From: an uncultured Prevotellaceae bacterium
Lineage (GTDB): Bacteria; Bacteroidota; Bacteroidia; Bacteroidales; Bacteroidaceae
Assembly (NCBI GenBank): GCA_900318685.1
Contig: ONLL01000021.1
Location: 26,129 to 90,128 of the forward strand
Length of the DNA: 64,000 nt
Direction of reading: 5' to 3'
The notes beneath the pieces were generated by a model. That model saw only the letters and a list, made by a program, of their open reading frames with translations. It ran no database searches and was not told where the DNA came from. The position numbers and the translations under genes are program-made. Positions 9,793-20,451 of the stretch are shown piece after piece. Position 1 is the first letter of the stretch. Each line of letters begins with the position of its first letter.

Positions 9793-10833
9793 CTATTGCA
9801 CTCCGTCTTCGCGGAGCTTCTCTTGCCAGCGCCAAGCCGAACGGAGAACGTCTTCGACGGGAGTGTCGGCCTTCCAACCAAGCACCTTGTTGGCTTTGTC
9901 GACATTGCCCCACACTTTCTCGATGTCGCCTTCGCGACGGGGAGCATATTCCCAGTTAACCTTCACGCCAGTGGCTTTCTCGAAGCCCTCGACAACCTCG
10001 AGCGTCGACAGACCACGACCCGTACCAATATTAAACACCTCAACAGCGTCGGTCTCAGGCTTGTCAAGCACGCGCTCCATAGCCTTCACGTGAGCCTTGG
10101 CCAGGTCTACCACATAAATATAGTCGCGGATGCAGGTATGATCGGGAGTATTGTAGTCGTTACCGAAAATCTTCAGCTGCTTGCGGATGCCGATAGCCGT
10201 CTGAGTGACGAAGGGGATGAGGTTCATGGGCACGCCGTTGGGCAGCTCGCCGATGAGTGCCGTAGGATGTGCGCCGATGGGATTGAAGTAGCGCAGGATG
10301 ATACTCTTGATGGGAGCGCCACTGTGTATATAGTCCTGGATGATCTCCTCATTGATCTGCTTCGTGTTGCCGTAGGGCGAGAGGGCCTTCTGGATGGGAG
10401 CTTTCTCAGTCACAGGCAGGTTCTCCTCCGTGGGCTGGCCATAGACCGTGCATGACGACGAGAAGATGATGCCCTTCACGTTGTACTTGGGCATCAGCTC
10501 GAGCAGATTGATGAGCGAAGTGATATTGTTGCGATAGTAGAGCAGGGGCTTCTCGACGCTCTCACCCACAGCCTTAGAAGCGGCGAAATGGATGATACCC
10601 TCTATCTTCGGATACTTCTGGAAGACGCCTTCAAGTGCCTCCAGATCGCAGCAGTCGACCTTCTCGAATGCAGGGCGCACGCCAGTAATCTTCTCAATGC
10701 CATCGACCACGTTGGCATTACTGTTCGACAGGTTGTCGATGATAACCACCTCATAGCCAGCCTCTTGCAGCTCTACGGTGGTGTGGCTCCCTATAAAGCC
10801 GGTGCCACCCGTCACTAAGATTGTCTGTTTCAT
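9793..10833 (-). CDS. galE: UDP-glucose 4-epimerase
   Basis: This short-chain dehydrogenase-type epimerase interconverts UDP-glucose and UDP-galactose in the cytoplasm, supplying galactose for glycans and the Leloir pathway. VTGGTGFIGSHTT (residues 7-19) is the NAD-binding loop, HFAASKAVGESVEKP is the usual family segment, and the catalytic Tyr-x3-Lys is in SPYGNTKQINEEI. The substrate region VPMNLIPFVTQ and the conserved DYNTPDHTCIRDYIYV are typical GalE. The length of 346 is standard. The gene is 20 bases downstream of the ABC-F gene on the same strand, so the two are probably cotranscribed. Confidence 0.95.
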   Translation of the reverse strand: MKQTILVTGGTGFIGSHTTVELQEAGYEVVIIDNLSNSNANVVDGIEKITGVRPAFEKVDCCDLEALEGVFQKYPKIEGIIHFAASKAVGESVEKPLLYYRNNITSLINLLELMPKYNVKGIIFSSSCTVYGQPTEENLPVTEKAPIQKALSPYGNTKQINEEIIQDYIHSGAPIKSIILRYFNPIGAHPTALIGELPNGVPMNLIPFVTQTAIGIRKQLKIFGNDYNTPDHTCIRDYIYVVDLAKAHVKAMERVLDKPETDAVEVFNIGTGRGLSTLEVVEGFEKATGVKVNWEYAPRREGDIEKVWGNVDKANKVLGWKADTPVEDVLRSAWRWQEKLREDGVQ

Positions 10834-10853
10834 ATAGAATTTAGGTTTGAGAT

Positions 10854-12476
<1,623 letters not shown>

Positions 12477-12500
12477 CTACTGATTTACGATTATTCGCTG

Positions 12501-12508
12501 CAAAGGTA
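12501..12508 (-). promoter_or_regulatory. -7 box of the ABC-F/galE unit
   Basis: TACCTTTG on the minus strand, 33 bases before the ABC-F start codon. Confidence 0.7.
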
Positions 12509-12569
12509 ATCAAAAAAAATGAATTAACGAAAGAATAGTTGAACAATTAACAGTTTTCTAACACAAAAG

Positions 12570-12611
12570 CAATAAAAGAATTCAGGAGAACCCTTGCAGA
12601 CTCTCCTGAAT
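12570..12611 (-). terminator. Rho-independent terminator of the tRNA unit
   Basis: On the minus strand ATTCAGGAGA (12611-12602) pairs perfectly with TCTCCTGAAT (12589-12580), followed by TCTTTTATT. It lies just downstream of tRNA-Val. Confidence 0.88.
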
Positions 12612-12617
12612 ACCCTG

Positions 12618-12692
12618 TAGGAACATTGGGACTCGAACCCAAGACCTCTTCAATGTGACTGAAGCGCTCTAAACCAACTGAGCTATGCTCCT
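12618..12692 (-). tRNA. tRNA-Val (anticodon CAC)
   Basis: A full cloverleaf can be drawn. The acceptor is AGGAGCA/TGTTCCT with one G-T, the D-arm is GCTC...GAGC, and the anticodon stem CTTCA/TGAAG has loop GTCACAT, giving anticodon CAC for GUG. The variable loop is AGGTC and the T-arm is TTGGG-TTCGAGT-CCCAA. The discriminator is A and CCA is not encoded. Confidence 0.93.
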
Positions 12693-12714
12693 ATCTCTTT
12701 AAATTTGCTCTTTG

Positions 12715-12788
12715 TGAACCCGAAGGGATTCAAACCCTTGACCTTCAGAACCGGAATCTGACGCTCTATTCAGCTAAGCTACGGGTCC
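12715..12788 (-). tRNA. tRNA-Arg (anticodon CCG)
   Basis: The acceptor GGACCCG pairs with CGGGTTC, and the anticodon stem TCAGA/TCTGA has loop TTCCGGT, giving anticodon CCG for CGG codons. The T-arm is AAGGG-TTTGAAT-CCCTT. CCA is not encoded. It precedes tRNA-Val in the same transcript, with a 22-base spacer. Confidence 0.93.
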
Positions 12789-12818
12789 GTCTCCTCTGCT
12801 TGTTCCTCTAAGCGGGTG

Positions 12819-12826
12819 CAAAGGTA
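12819..12826 (-). promoter_or_regulatory. -7 box of the tRNA-Arg/tRNA-Val unit
   Basis: TACCTTTG on the minus strand, with a TTG about 20 bases further upstream in TTGCGGG (on the minus strand around 12850). Confidence 0.7.
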
Positions 12827-12867
12827 GACAAAAAATTCCATTCCCGCAAGTTTTTTGTGGATATTTT

Positions 12868-12897
12868 TTTGTTATTGCGGAATTATTTGTAATTTTG
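12868..12897 (+). promoter_or_regulatory. Promoter of the lipoprotein/murB unit
   Basis: A -33 TTTG at 12868-12871 and a -7 TAATTTTG at 12890-12897, with 18 bases between them, 42 bases before the ATG at 12940. Confidence 0.6.
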
Positions 12898-12939
12898 CAT
12901 GCTGAAAACAGAGCTTATTAGCGATACGACAACCAGAAA

Positions 12940-13752
12940 ATGAAAAAAATGCATTTTGCGCTGGCAGCAGTGCTCCTAGCTGTGATGGCTTGCTCAGGCG
13001 GCAAGACATCAAAATCTGCAGAGGAAGAGTACTGCGAAGAAGAGCCACTGCCAGAGCGGTTTGAGAACGACGACCTGCCCAAGGCTGCCGACGAGGTGTT
13101 CGATGACTTCGCCTACTATTTCGCCAGCAATGAGCATTTGCAACGGCGACGCATCAACTTCCCGCTGACATTGGAGAGCAGTCGAGGCAAGAGCCTGCTG
13201 GAAGAGGAACAGTGGCGCATGGACTCACTATTCATGACCACGGGCGAGTATACCTTTATCCTCGACAATCCAGACCAGCGTGAGCAACTGAATGACAGCA
13301 CGATGAACGTCGTCACGGTGGAGAAGATATTCTTCGATGCTGATTCTGTGTGCCAGTACATCTTCTGCCGTAATGAAGGCAGATGGATGCTGCAGGGCCT
13401 CAGGCAGCAGAAGCTGTCAGACAACGCAAATGCACCTTTCCTGGGATTCTTCCACACCTTCGCAACCGACTCTGCCTTTCAGCAGAACAGCCTGAGCAGC
13501 GAGATCGTTTTCTCAGGTCCTGACCCTGACGACGACTTCGCCCGCATGGAGGGTTTCATCACTCCAGACTCATGGGAAGCCTTCGCACCTGAGCTTCCAC
13601 AGGACAGTATTTATAATATTGTGTATACGAAGCTGAACAACAGGTCCAGCGAGAAGACCCTTTTCGTCTGCGGCATATCCAATGGACAAGAGTTGGAACT
13701 CACCTTCCGGCAGAGAAGGGGGAAATGGAGACTGACACGACTGACACAGTAG
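12940..13752 (+). CDS. Lipoprotein of unknown function (DUF4348-like)
   Basis: This 270-residue protein has a lipoprotein signal (MKKMHFALAAVLLAVMAC, lipobox VMAC with Cys18) followed by an acidic linker. The body contains two similar halves, each with an Asp/Phe-rich start and an RRGKWRL or NEGRWML-type strand, as in NTF2-like or DUF4348 proteins. It is known to me only as a Bacteroidales lipoprotein family without assigned function. It ends four bases before murB and may be transcribed with it. Location is predicted as periplasmic face of a membrane or the cell surface. Confidence 0.82.
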   Translation: MKKMHFALAAVLLAVMACSGGKTSKSAEEEYCEEEPLPERFENDDLPKAADEVFDDFAYYFASNEHLQRRRINFPLTLESSRGKSLLEEEQWRMDSLFMTTGEYTFILDNPDQREQLNDSTMNVVTVEKIFFDADSVCQYIFCRNEGRWMLQGLRQQKLSDNANAPFLGFFHTFATDSAFQQNSLSSEIVFSGPDPDDDFARMEGFITPDSWEAFAPELPQDSIYNIVYTKLNNRSSEKTLFVCGISNGQELELTFRQRRGKWRLTRLTQ

Positions 13753-13756
13753 CAAG

Positions 13757-14770
13757 ATGAGAGACGAACGAGACTATAGCCTGCTTTCACACAACACATT
13801 CGGCATCGACGCCCGTTGTCGGCGCTATGTGGAATATGCCTCTGTAGACGAAGCCCAGATGGTGGCATCAATGCTTCGTGAGGCAGAATGCCCCTTTCTG
13901 ATCATTGGTGCAGGAAGCAATCTGCTGCTGACCAAGGACTTTGAAGGAATAGTGGTGCGCTCGTCGCTTCGTGGCATCAGCCTGATGGAGCACAACGGCG
14001 AAGCCCTGCTCAGATGCGGCAGCGGAGAAACTTGGGACGACGTGGTAGCTTGGACTGTGGAAAGAGGATTTGCCGATATGGTCAACCTCTCGCTTATTCC
14101 TGGCGATGTGGGTGCTTCGGCCGTGCAGAACATTGGAGCCTATGGCTCAGAAGTATGCCAGCTGATCGAAGAGGTGCATGCCGTAGAGATAGCAACTGGT
14201 CAGCGCCAAATCATCAAGGCCCAGGAATGCCGATATGCCTATCGCGACAGCCGTTTCAAGCATGAGTGGAGCAAGCAGTGGCTCATCACGCATGTCGTCT
14301 ATCGCCTGAGCCGCAGCACTCAGCCGAACATTGAATACGGAAACATCAGAGCCGAACTGGAACGTCGAGGCACCGCCTCCCCCACCCCACAACAACTGCG
14401 CGCAGTTATCATCGACATTCGTCGCAGCAAGTTGCCAGATCCCATGCAGCTAGGCAATGCTGGCAGTTTCTTCACCAACCCCATCGTCAGCCGCGACAAG
14501 TACGATCAATTGGCAGCAGCCTATCCTCAGATGCCACATTATTATATAGATGAGGAGCACGAGAAGATTCCTGCAGGATGGATGATCGAGCAGTGCGGAT
14601 GGAAAGGACGCTCGCTGGGACGAGCAGCCGTGCATGACAAGCAGGCACTGGTGCTGGTGAACCTTGGCGGAGCCAGCGGCCAGGATATCGTAGACTTGTG
14701 CGATGCCATCCGTAGAGACGTAGCCCATCAGTTTGGTATCGACCTCATCCCTGAAGTGAATATCGTATGA
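13757..14770 (+). CDS. murB: UDP-N-acetylenolpyruvoylglucosamine reductase
   Basis: MurB reduces UDP-GlcNAc-enolpyruvate to UDP-MurNAc with NADPH and FAD, the second committed step of peptidoglycan synthesis. The sequence fits the type I (E. coli-like) enzyme of 337 residues. Landmarks are SHNTFGIDARC, FAD loop LIIGAGSNLLLT, NLSLIPGDVGASAVQNIGAYG, YRDSRFKHE (Tyr/Arg substrate contacts), NAGSFFTNP with the catalytic Ser, and PAGWMIEQCGWKG. The C-terminal Glu proton donor lies in LIPEVNIV. The TGA overlaps the ATG of the next gene by four bases. Confidence 0.96.
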   Translation: MRDERDYSLLSHNTFGIDARCRRYVEYASVDEAQMVASMLREAECPFLIIGAGSNLLLTKDFEGIVVRSSLRGISLMEHNGEALLRCGSGETWDDVVAWTVERGFADMVNLSLIPGDVGASAVQNIGAYGSEVCQLIEEVHAVEIATGQRQIIKAQECRYAYRDSRFKHEWSKQWLITHVVYRLSRSTQPNIEYGNIRAELERRGTASPTPQQLRAVIIDIRRSKLPDPMQLGNAGSFFTNPIVSRDKYDQLAAAYPQMPHYYIDEEHEKIPAGWMIEQCGWKGRSLGRAAVHDKQALVLVNLGGASGQDIVDLCDAIRRDVAHQFGIDLIPEVNIV

Positions 14771-15537
14771 TGAAGATCACATTCTTAGGCACTGGAACAT
14801 CGTGCGGAGTACCCGTCATAGGCTGCCAATGCGAGGTCTGCCAGAGTAGCGACCAGAAGGACCATCGGCTACGCTGCAGCATCCTTGTTGAGACGGATGG
14901 CACACGCTTGCTGGTGGACTGCGGACCTGACTTCCGTCAGCAGATCCTGCCCCAGCCCTTTCGTCGCATCGACGGCATACTGATCACACACTCACACTAT
15001 GACCACGTGGGTGGGATGGACGACATCCGTCCCTACTGCCAGTTTGGGGAGATCAATGTCTATGCCGACCCCATCGCCTGTAAAGGCATGCTCCAGATGC
15101 TACCCTACTGCTTTGCCGAGCATCGCTATCCTGGCGTACCAGCCATAGTACTACATGAAATACATGCAGGCAAGGCTTTTCGCCTGGGTGACATCGACAT
15201 TCTGCCCATCGAGGTGATGCACGGCAAGCTGCCCATCCTGGGCTATCGCTTTGGGCGCTTTGCCTATATTACTGACATGAAATCCATTGAGCCGTCACAA
15301 CTGAAACTGCTCAAGGGTGTGGAAGTACTCGTTGTCAATGCCCTGCGTTTTGACAAGCCCCACCACTCCCACCAACTGGTGGACGACGCCATCCGCTTCG
15401 CACATGAAGTTGGAGCACGGCAGACGCTTCTAACCCACATGTGCCACGACATCGGACTACACAATGAGGTGAACCTGCACAGGCTGCCCGCTGACGTGAA
15501 GCTGGCCTACGATGGGCAAGAAATCAGTATCCCTTAG
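14767..15537 (+). CDS. Metallo-beta-lactamase-fold hydrolase (PhnP-like)
   Basis: This 256-residue protein begins with LGTGTSCGVPVIGCQC and VCQSSDQKDHRLRCS. This is the early Cys/Arg pattern seen in PhnP-type phosphodiesterases. The metal motif THSHYDHVGGMDDIRP is complete (HxHxDH). Later ligands are likely in IEVMHGKLPILGYRF and in LTHMCHDIG. Family members hydrolyse cyclic phosphodiesters; the substrate here is not known, and a general MBL-fold label is safest. It is translationally coupled to murB by an ATGA overlap. Its 3' end overlaps the 3' end of the convergent cdd gene by four bases. Confidence 0.88.
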   Translation: MMKITFLGTGTSCGVPVIGCQCEVCQSSDQKDHRLRCSILVETDGTRLLVDCGPDFRQQILPQPFRRIDGILITHSHYDHVGGMDDIRPYCQFGEINVYADPIACKGMLQMLPYCFAEHRYPGVPAIVLHEIHAGKAFRLGDIDILPIEVMHGKLPILGYRFGRFAYITDMKSIEPSQLKLLKGVEVLVVNALRFDKPHHSHQLVDDAIRFAHEVGARQTLLTHMCHDIGLHNEVNLHRLPADVKLAYDGQEISIP

Positions 15538-16007
15538 AACTCCGTGAACGACAGAGGCATGAGGTGGCGAATGCCATCCATGACGTAGACGTGATTGCGT
15601 CCGTAGAGCAGTATGCGAAGCGGTTTCTGATAGCGTGTCTCCGTCTCGATCATCACCTGCCGGCAGGTACCACAGGGCGACACGGGTTCTTCCGTCAGCT
15701 GACCTGTAGTATCACGGGCTGCGATAGCCAGCATCACAGGTGCCACATCAGGATGCTGGGCTCCAGCAGCGAAGATGGCTGAGCGCTCAGCGCATAGGCC
15801 TGCAGGAAAGGCAGCATTCTCCTGGTTGCAACCAGGTAGTACGGTACCGTCCTCGAGCATGAGCGCTGCTCCCACATGGAAATGCGAGTACTTGGCATAA
15901 GAACGGCAAGTGGCTTCAATGGCCTGTTGCACCAGTTGCTGCTCGTCATTAGAGAGTTCGTCCATCGTACACTGAAAGATGGAAGGCCGTAGTTTTAACT
16001 CTTTCAT
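15534..16007 (-). CDS. cdd: Cytidine deaminase
   Basis: This enzyme deaminates cytidine and deoxycytidine in pyrimidine salvage. The zinc motifs are CAERSAIFAAG (His/Cys-Ala-Glu type, catalytic Glu) and PCGTCRQVM, and substrate residues lie in HFHVGAALMLEDG and GCNQENAAFPAG. I chose the ATG at 16007 (MKELKLRP) rather than an upstream in-frame Met. It overlaps the uvrA stop as ATGA, and the homologous part starts soon after. The length of 157 residues is close to the tetrameric enzyme class, with a short N-terminal extension. Confidence 0.93.
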   Translation of the reverse strand: MKELKLRPSIFQCTMDELSNDEQQLVQQAIEATCRSYAKYSHFHVGAALMLEDGTVLPGCNQENAAFPAGLCAERSAIFAAGAQHPDVAPVMLAIAARDTTGQLTEEPVSPCGTCRQVMIETETRYQKPLRILLYGRNHVYVMDGIRHLMPLSFTEF

Positions 16008-18868
16008 AGTTTTGGTTTTAAGTATTGTCCAGTGATGCTTTGCTTGCACTTGGCAATCTCTTCAGGAGTACCTGTGCAGACCAGATTGCCTCCTCTGTCG
16101 CCACCTTCAGGTCCGAGGTCGATGACATGGTCGGCCTGACAGATGACATCAAGGTTGTGCTCGATAATTAATATGGTATGCCCACGCTCGATGAGCGCGT
16201 TCATTGAATCCAGCAGGCGGCGGATATCATGGAAATGAAGTCCTGTGGTGGGCTCGTCGAAGATGAAGAGCGTAGGTTCCTGACGCTCCTGTCCGATGAA
16301 ATAGGCAAGCTTTACTCGCTGGTTTTCTCCACCAGAGAGCGTCGAAGAACTCTGACCCAACTTAATATAGCCAAGACCGACATCTTCAAGTGGTTTCAGA
16401 CGATTGACGATAATCTTCTGGTTGTGCAGGGTGAAGAACTCCAATGCTTCAGAGATGCTCATATTCAGCACGTCGTCGATGTTCTTACCCTGGAAACGCA
16501 CATCCAGAATGTCACGCTTGAAACGATGCCCGTGGCAGGACTCGCACTCAAGCACGAGGTCGGCCATAAACTGCATCTCGACAGTAATCGTGCCAGCTCC
16601 CTTGCATTCATCACAGCGTCCTCCGTCAGTATTGAAAGAGAAGTACTGGGCAGTGAACCCCATCTGCTGTGCCAAGGGCTGTGCAGCAAAGAGATCGCGA
16701 ATGGCATCATATGCCTTCACGTAAGTGGCAGGATTGGAGCGTGACGACTTGCCAATGGGGTTCTGGTCGACGAACTCAACCCTGCTGATGGCATCCACAT
16801 CGCCAGTCAGGCCTCCATATTCGCCAGGGGCATCGCAAGCATCGCCCATGTGACGTCGGAGTGCAGGATAGAGGATTCCTTTGACAAGGGTGGACTTGCC
16901 CGATCCGCTTACTCCCGTGACAACAGTCATCACATTAAGCGGAAACTCGACGTCGATGCCTCGCAAATTATTCATACGGGCACCTTTCACATCGATGTGT
17001 CTGTTCCAAGGGCGACGGCTCGCAGGTATGGGCATGCTGTCGATGCCCTGCAAGAATTGGAGGGTGTAGCTTCTGGAAAGACTTGATTCGCTGACTTTGC
17101 CTGTCTTGCCGTTTTTGGATGTCTTACTGTTTTTGCCTGTTTGATTGGTGATACTGGATATGGGGCCAGCAAAGACAATCTCTCCGCCAAAGCGACCTGC
17201 ATCTGGTCCTACGTCGACAAGATAGTCGGCTGCTCGCATGATTTCCTCGTCGTGCTCCACCACTACCACCGTATTGCCCAGTGCCTGTAGTTCTTTCAGC
17301 ACATGAATAAGGCGGGCAGTGTCACGTGAGTGAAGACCGATGCTTGGCTCATCAAGTATATACAGCGAACCCACCAGGCTGGATCCAAGCGATGTGCAAA
17401 GGTTGATGCGCTGACTCTCACCACCAGAGAGAGAGTTGGACAGACGATTGAGTGTCAGATATCCAAGGCCCACATCCAGAAGGAACTGCAAGCGATTGCG
17501 AATCTCTGTCAGCAGGCGTCGTCCCACTTCAGCATCATGGTCGGAGAGTTGCAGTTGAGCAAACCATTCCTGCAGTCTTACCACAGGCATCTGCACCAAG
17601 TCAGTGATGCTGCGACCGCCTATCTTCACATAGTCTGCCTCAGGTTTCAGACGTGTTCCATGACACTTTGGACATTTCGTCTTACCCCTATAGCGGCTCA
17701 TCATCACACGATACTGAATCTTGTACTGATTCTCCTTCACCATCTGGAAGAAAGAATCAATGCAAGGTTTCTCGCCCAGCGGCAGACGACGGTCACTGGG
17801 CAATCCATGCCACAGCCAGTCGCGCTGTTTCTGAGTAAGGTTATAATAAGGTTCAAATATGGGGAAATCGTCCTTAGGAGCATGCTGGATGAACCATTTC
17901 TGCCATTCGCCCATCTTCTCACCATGCCAAGGAACAACACATCCGTCATAGACTGACAGTGACGTATTAGGGATGACCAAACGCTCGTCGATACCTATGA
18001 TCATACCAAATCCCTGACACTCTGGGCACGCGCCAATGGGAGAATTGAACGAGAAGGTCTGGTCGGTAGGTTCTTCGAAGGTGATACCGTCGGCCTCGAA
18101 ACGAGTGGAGAAGTCATAGGTCAGGCCCGAGGGCATGACCATCATCCTCAACTGTCCCTGCCCTTCATAAAAGGCAGTCTCGGCAGAATCTACCAGACGT
18201 GCAATAGTATCCTTAGAGTCATCGGCTGAAAGGCGGTCGATGACCAGATACAACTGTTGGTCATAAGAAGAAAGTGACGTGTCGCGCTTCGACTCCAGCC
18301 AGTCGTCGATGCGATGAAAATCTCCATCGGCATAAATGCGGCTATAGCCTTGTAGCACGCTGGCTTTGAGATGAAGCTCAAGCGTGCGTCCCTCAGGCAC
18401 CACCAGAGGAGCCATGATCACAAACTTCGTTCCTCGTGAGAACTCCAGCATCTTTTGCACCACATCCTCCGTAGAGTGTTTCTTCACCTCCTCACCCGAT
18501 ACAGGCGAGAAGGTATGTCCGATGCGGGCGAAGAGCAGGCGCAGGTATTCGTAGATCTCCGTCGACGTACCTACAGTGCTGCGAGGATTACGTGCGATGA
18601 CTTTCTGCTCAATAGCTATAGCAGGAGGAATGCCGCGGATGAAGTCGCACTCGGGCTTGTTCATACGTCCCAGGAACTGGCGGGCGTAGCTGCTGAGCGA
18701 CTCCACATAGCGCCGCTGACCCTCGGCATAAAGTGTGTCGAAGGCCAGCGACGACTTGCCCGAGCCTGAAACTCCGGCAATGACGATGAACTTTCCTTGC
18801 GGAAGGCGCACGTCAACATTCTTCAGATTGTTGACGCGTGCCCCTTTTATTTCAATATATTCAGCCAT
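16004..18868 (-). CDS. uvrA: Excinuclease ABC subunit A
   Basis: UvrA is the damage-recognition ATPase of nucleotide excision repair. Two ABC modules are seen: Walker A GVSGSGKSSL near residue 33 and GVSGSGKSTL in the second half, with signatures NSLSGGESQR and STLSGGENQR. Zinc-finger cysteine pairs appear in CPECQGFG, CPKCHGTR, CDECKGAG and CESCHGHRFK. The length of 954 is normal. A low-complexity Lys/Thr/Ser/Asn linker (TNQTGKNSKTSKNGKTGK) sits between the two modules. It follows pepD with no gap and overlaps cdd by four bases, so pepD-uvrA-cdd is one transcript. Confidence 0.97.
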   Translation of the reverse strand: MAEYIEIKGARVNNLKNVDVRLPQGKFIVIAGVSGSGKSSLAFDTLYAEGQRRYVESLSSYARQFLGRMNKPECDFIRGIPPAIAIEQKVIARNPRSTVGTSTEIYEYLRLLFARIGHTFSPVSGEEVKKHSTEDVVQKMLEFSRGTKFVIMAPLVVPEGRTLELHLKASVLQGYSRIYADGDFHRIDDWLESKRDTSLSSYDQQLYLVIDRLSADDSKDTIARLVDSAETAFYEGQGQLRMMVMPSGLTYDFSTRFEADGITFEEPTDQTFSFNSPIGACPECQGFGMIIGIDERLVIPNTSLSVYDGCVVPWHGEKMGEWQKWFIQHAPKDDFPIFEPYYNLTQKQRDWLWHGLPSDRRLPLGEKPCIDSFFQMVKENQYKIQYRVMMSRYRGKTKCPKCHGTRLKPEADYVKIGGRSITDLVQMPVVRLQEWFAQLQLSDHDAEVGRRLLTEIRNRLQFLLDVGLGYLTLNRLSNSLSGGESQRINLCTSLGSSLVGSLYILDEPSIGLHSRDTARLIHVLKELQALGNTVVVVEHDEEIMRAADYLVDVGPDAGRFGGEIVFAGPISSITNQTGKNSKTSKNGKTGKVSESSLSRSYTLQFLQGIDSMPIPASRRPWNRHIDVKGARMNNLRGIDVEFPLNVMTVVTGVSGSGKSTLVKGILYPALRRHMGDACDAPGEYGGLTGDVDAISRVEFVDQNPIGKSSRSNPATYVKAYDAIRDLFAAQPLAQQMGFTAQYFSFNTDGGRCDECKGAGTITVEMQFMADLVLECESCHGHRFKRDILDVRFQGKNIDDVLNMSISEALEFFTLHNQKIIVNRLKPLEDVGLGYIKLGQSSSTLSGGENQRVKLAYFIGQERQEPTLFIFDEPTTGLHFHDIRRLLDSMNALIERGHTILIIEHNLDVICQADHVIDLGPEGGDRGGNLVCTGTPEEIAKCKQSITGQYLKPKL

Positions 18869-20320
18869 TTAAATGCGTTTCAGCACCATCAGCAGGTGAT
18901 CCCACACCATCTGAACGGTGGGGATGAGCAGGCGCTCGTCGGGTGTGTGAACATCGCGCAGCGTAGGACCGAAGCTCACCATATCGAGATTGGGATAGCG
19001 CTCAGAGAAGAGTCCGCACTCCAGGCCTGCATGTATGCCCCTTACGACGGGATCCTTACCAAACAGTTCTTTGTAGCAGCTGACCACCGTATCACGCAGC
19101 TTGCTCTCAGCGCGCATCTTCCATGCTGGATATCCGTCGCTGCTCCATGCCTCGGCACCAGCCAGTTGGAAGGTGGCCACGATGGTTGCACACATATTGT
19201 CGAGGTTTGACATCACGTTCGAGCGTTGCGACGACAGGATGTTCAGCTCGTTCTCCGTCGAGTGGATGGCAGCTATATTAGAAGATGTCTCGACCATGCC
19301 GTTCAAGGCAGGATCCTGGCAGATGGCATAGATGCCGTTGTCCACGGCCTGCAGCGCCCAGACGAAGTTACGTGCCACCGTCGGCTCGATGACAGCCTCA
19401 GGCTCGCAGCTCTCCATCGACCACACCATCTGAGTGTCAGTGACGTGGAACTCGTCGGCCACCTGAGCAGCGAAGACATTCCAGTCGGCTTTGACATTCT
19501 CCTTGACATTCTGAGGAACGGCAATGATGAACTGTCCGTCGCGAGGAATGGCATTATGCAGCTTACCAGAATGGAACTGTGCCAGGCATACACCCTCATA
19601 GCGGTTCATGGTCTGGAAGAGGAAGCGGCCCAGCAGCTTAATGGCATTGGCACGCTTCTTGTTGATATCGTCACCTGAGTGGCCACCGTTCAGTCCCTTC
19701 AGCTGTGCCTTGAGGAAGAAAGCATCGGCGGCAGGCTCGACACGCTGGAAGGAGAACTTAGCCGTGGTATTACGGCCTCCGGCACAGGACACGAAGATCT
19801 CGCCCTCATCCTCTGAGTCGAGATTGATGAGATAGTCACCCGTCATGAACCCGGCCTTCATTCCCTCGGCACCACTTAGTCCAGTCTCCTCATCACGAGT
19901 GAAGACACACTCCAGCGGACCGTGCTCTATGTCTTCAGCCTCGAGAATGGCCAGCTCAATGGCACATCCTATGCCATCGTCAGCACCCAGCGTCGTACCC
20001 TTTGCCCGCAGCCACTCGCCGTCGACGTATGTCTGGATGGCATCATTGTCAAAGTCGAAATCCACATCGACCAGCTTGTCGCAAACCATATCCATATGAC
20101 TCTGAAGGATGACGGTCTTACGATTCTCATATCCAGGGGTGGCTGGCTTGCGGATAATCACATTGCCCGTTTCGTCGACTTTGGTGTCCAATCCGTGGCT
20201 CTTTCCCCACTCCGTGAGGTACTCAATCATCTTCTCCTCGCGCTTCGAAGGACGGGGAATACTGTTAATCTTTGCAAACTGAGCAAAGACAGATGCAGGT
20301 TTTAACTCGTTTTTATTCAT
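18869..20320 (-). CDS. pepD: Aminoacyl-histidine dipeptidase / cytosol non-specific dipeptidase
   Basis: This M20-family zinc dipeptidase of 483 residues hydrolyses dipeptides such as Xaa-His in the cytoplasm. Metal and catalytic motifs are LQSHMDMVCDK (His ligand and Asp), GADDGIGCAIELAILE (bridging Asp), TRDEETGLSGAEGMK (catalytic Glu pair) and LINLDSEDEGE. The C-terminal GIHAGLECGLF carries the last His ligand region. No signal peptide is present. The uvrA start codon follows the stop directly. Confidence 0.95.
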   Translation of the reverse strand: MNKNELKPASVFAQFAKINSIPRPSKREEKMIEYLTEWGKSHGLDTKVDETGNVIIRKPATPGYENRKTVILQSHMDMVCDKLVDVDFDFDNDAIQTYVDGEWLRAKGTTLGADDGIGCAIELAILEAEDIEHGPLECVFTRDEETGLSGAEGMKAGFMTGDYLINLDSEDEGEIFVSCAGGRNTTAKFSFQRVEPAADAFFLKAQLKGLNGGHSGDDINKKRANAIKLLGRFLFQTMNRYEGVCLAQFHSGKLHNAIPRDGQFIIAVPQNVKENVKADWNVFAAQVADEFHVTDTQMVWSMESCEPEAVIEPTVARNFVWALQAVDNGIYAICQDPALNGMVETSSNIAAIHSTENELNILSSQRSNVMSNLDNMCATIVATFQLAGAEAWSSDGYPAWKMRAESKLRDTVVSCYKELFGKDPVVRGIHAGLECGLFSERYPNLDMVSFGPTLRDVHTPDERLLIPTVQMVWDHLLMVLKRI

Positions 20321-20359
20321 TTTTAATGCTTATTATAAAGTGATTCCAATTAAAATGTT

Positions 20360-20367
20360 TAACTTTG
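20360..20367 (+). promoter_or_regulatory. -7 box upstream of the small membrane protein/ompH unit
   Basis: TAACTTTG. The leader to the ATG at 20452 is about 85 bases and contains GC-rich stretches, but no known leader RNA was recognised. Confidence 0.65.
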
Positions 20368-20451
20368 CACCCGAATTACGGGGCTCTTCTCGGCAGTAAG
20401 CGGCATCAGTGTCGTATCATACTCGAGTTTTGCACCGCAAAATTAATAAAA

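Noticed and set aside
20365-20451. Longer N-terminus for the small membrane protein
   Set aside because: The extra codons overlap the -7 box and the leader. The ATG at 20452 directly begins the membrane helix.
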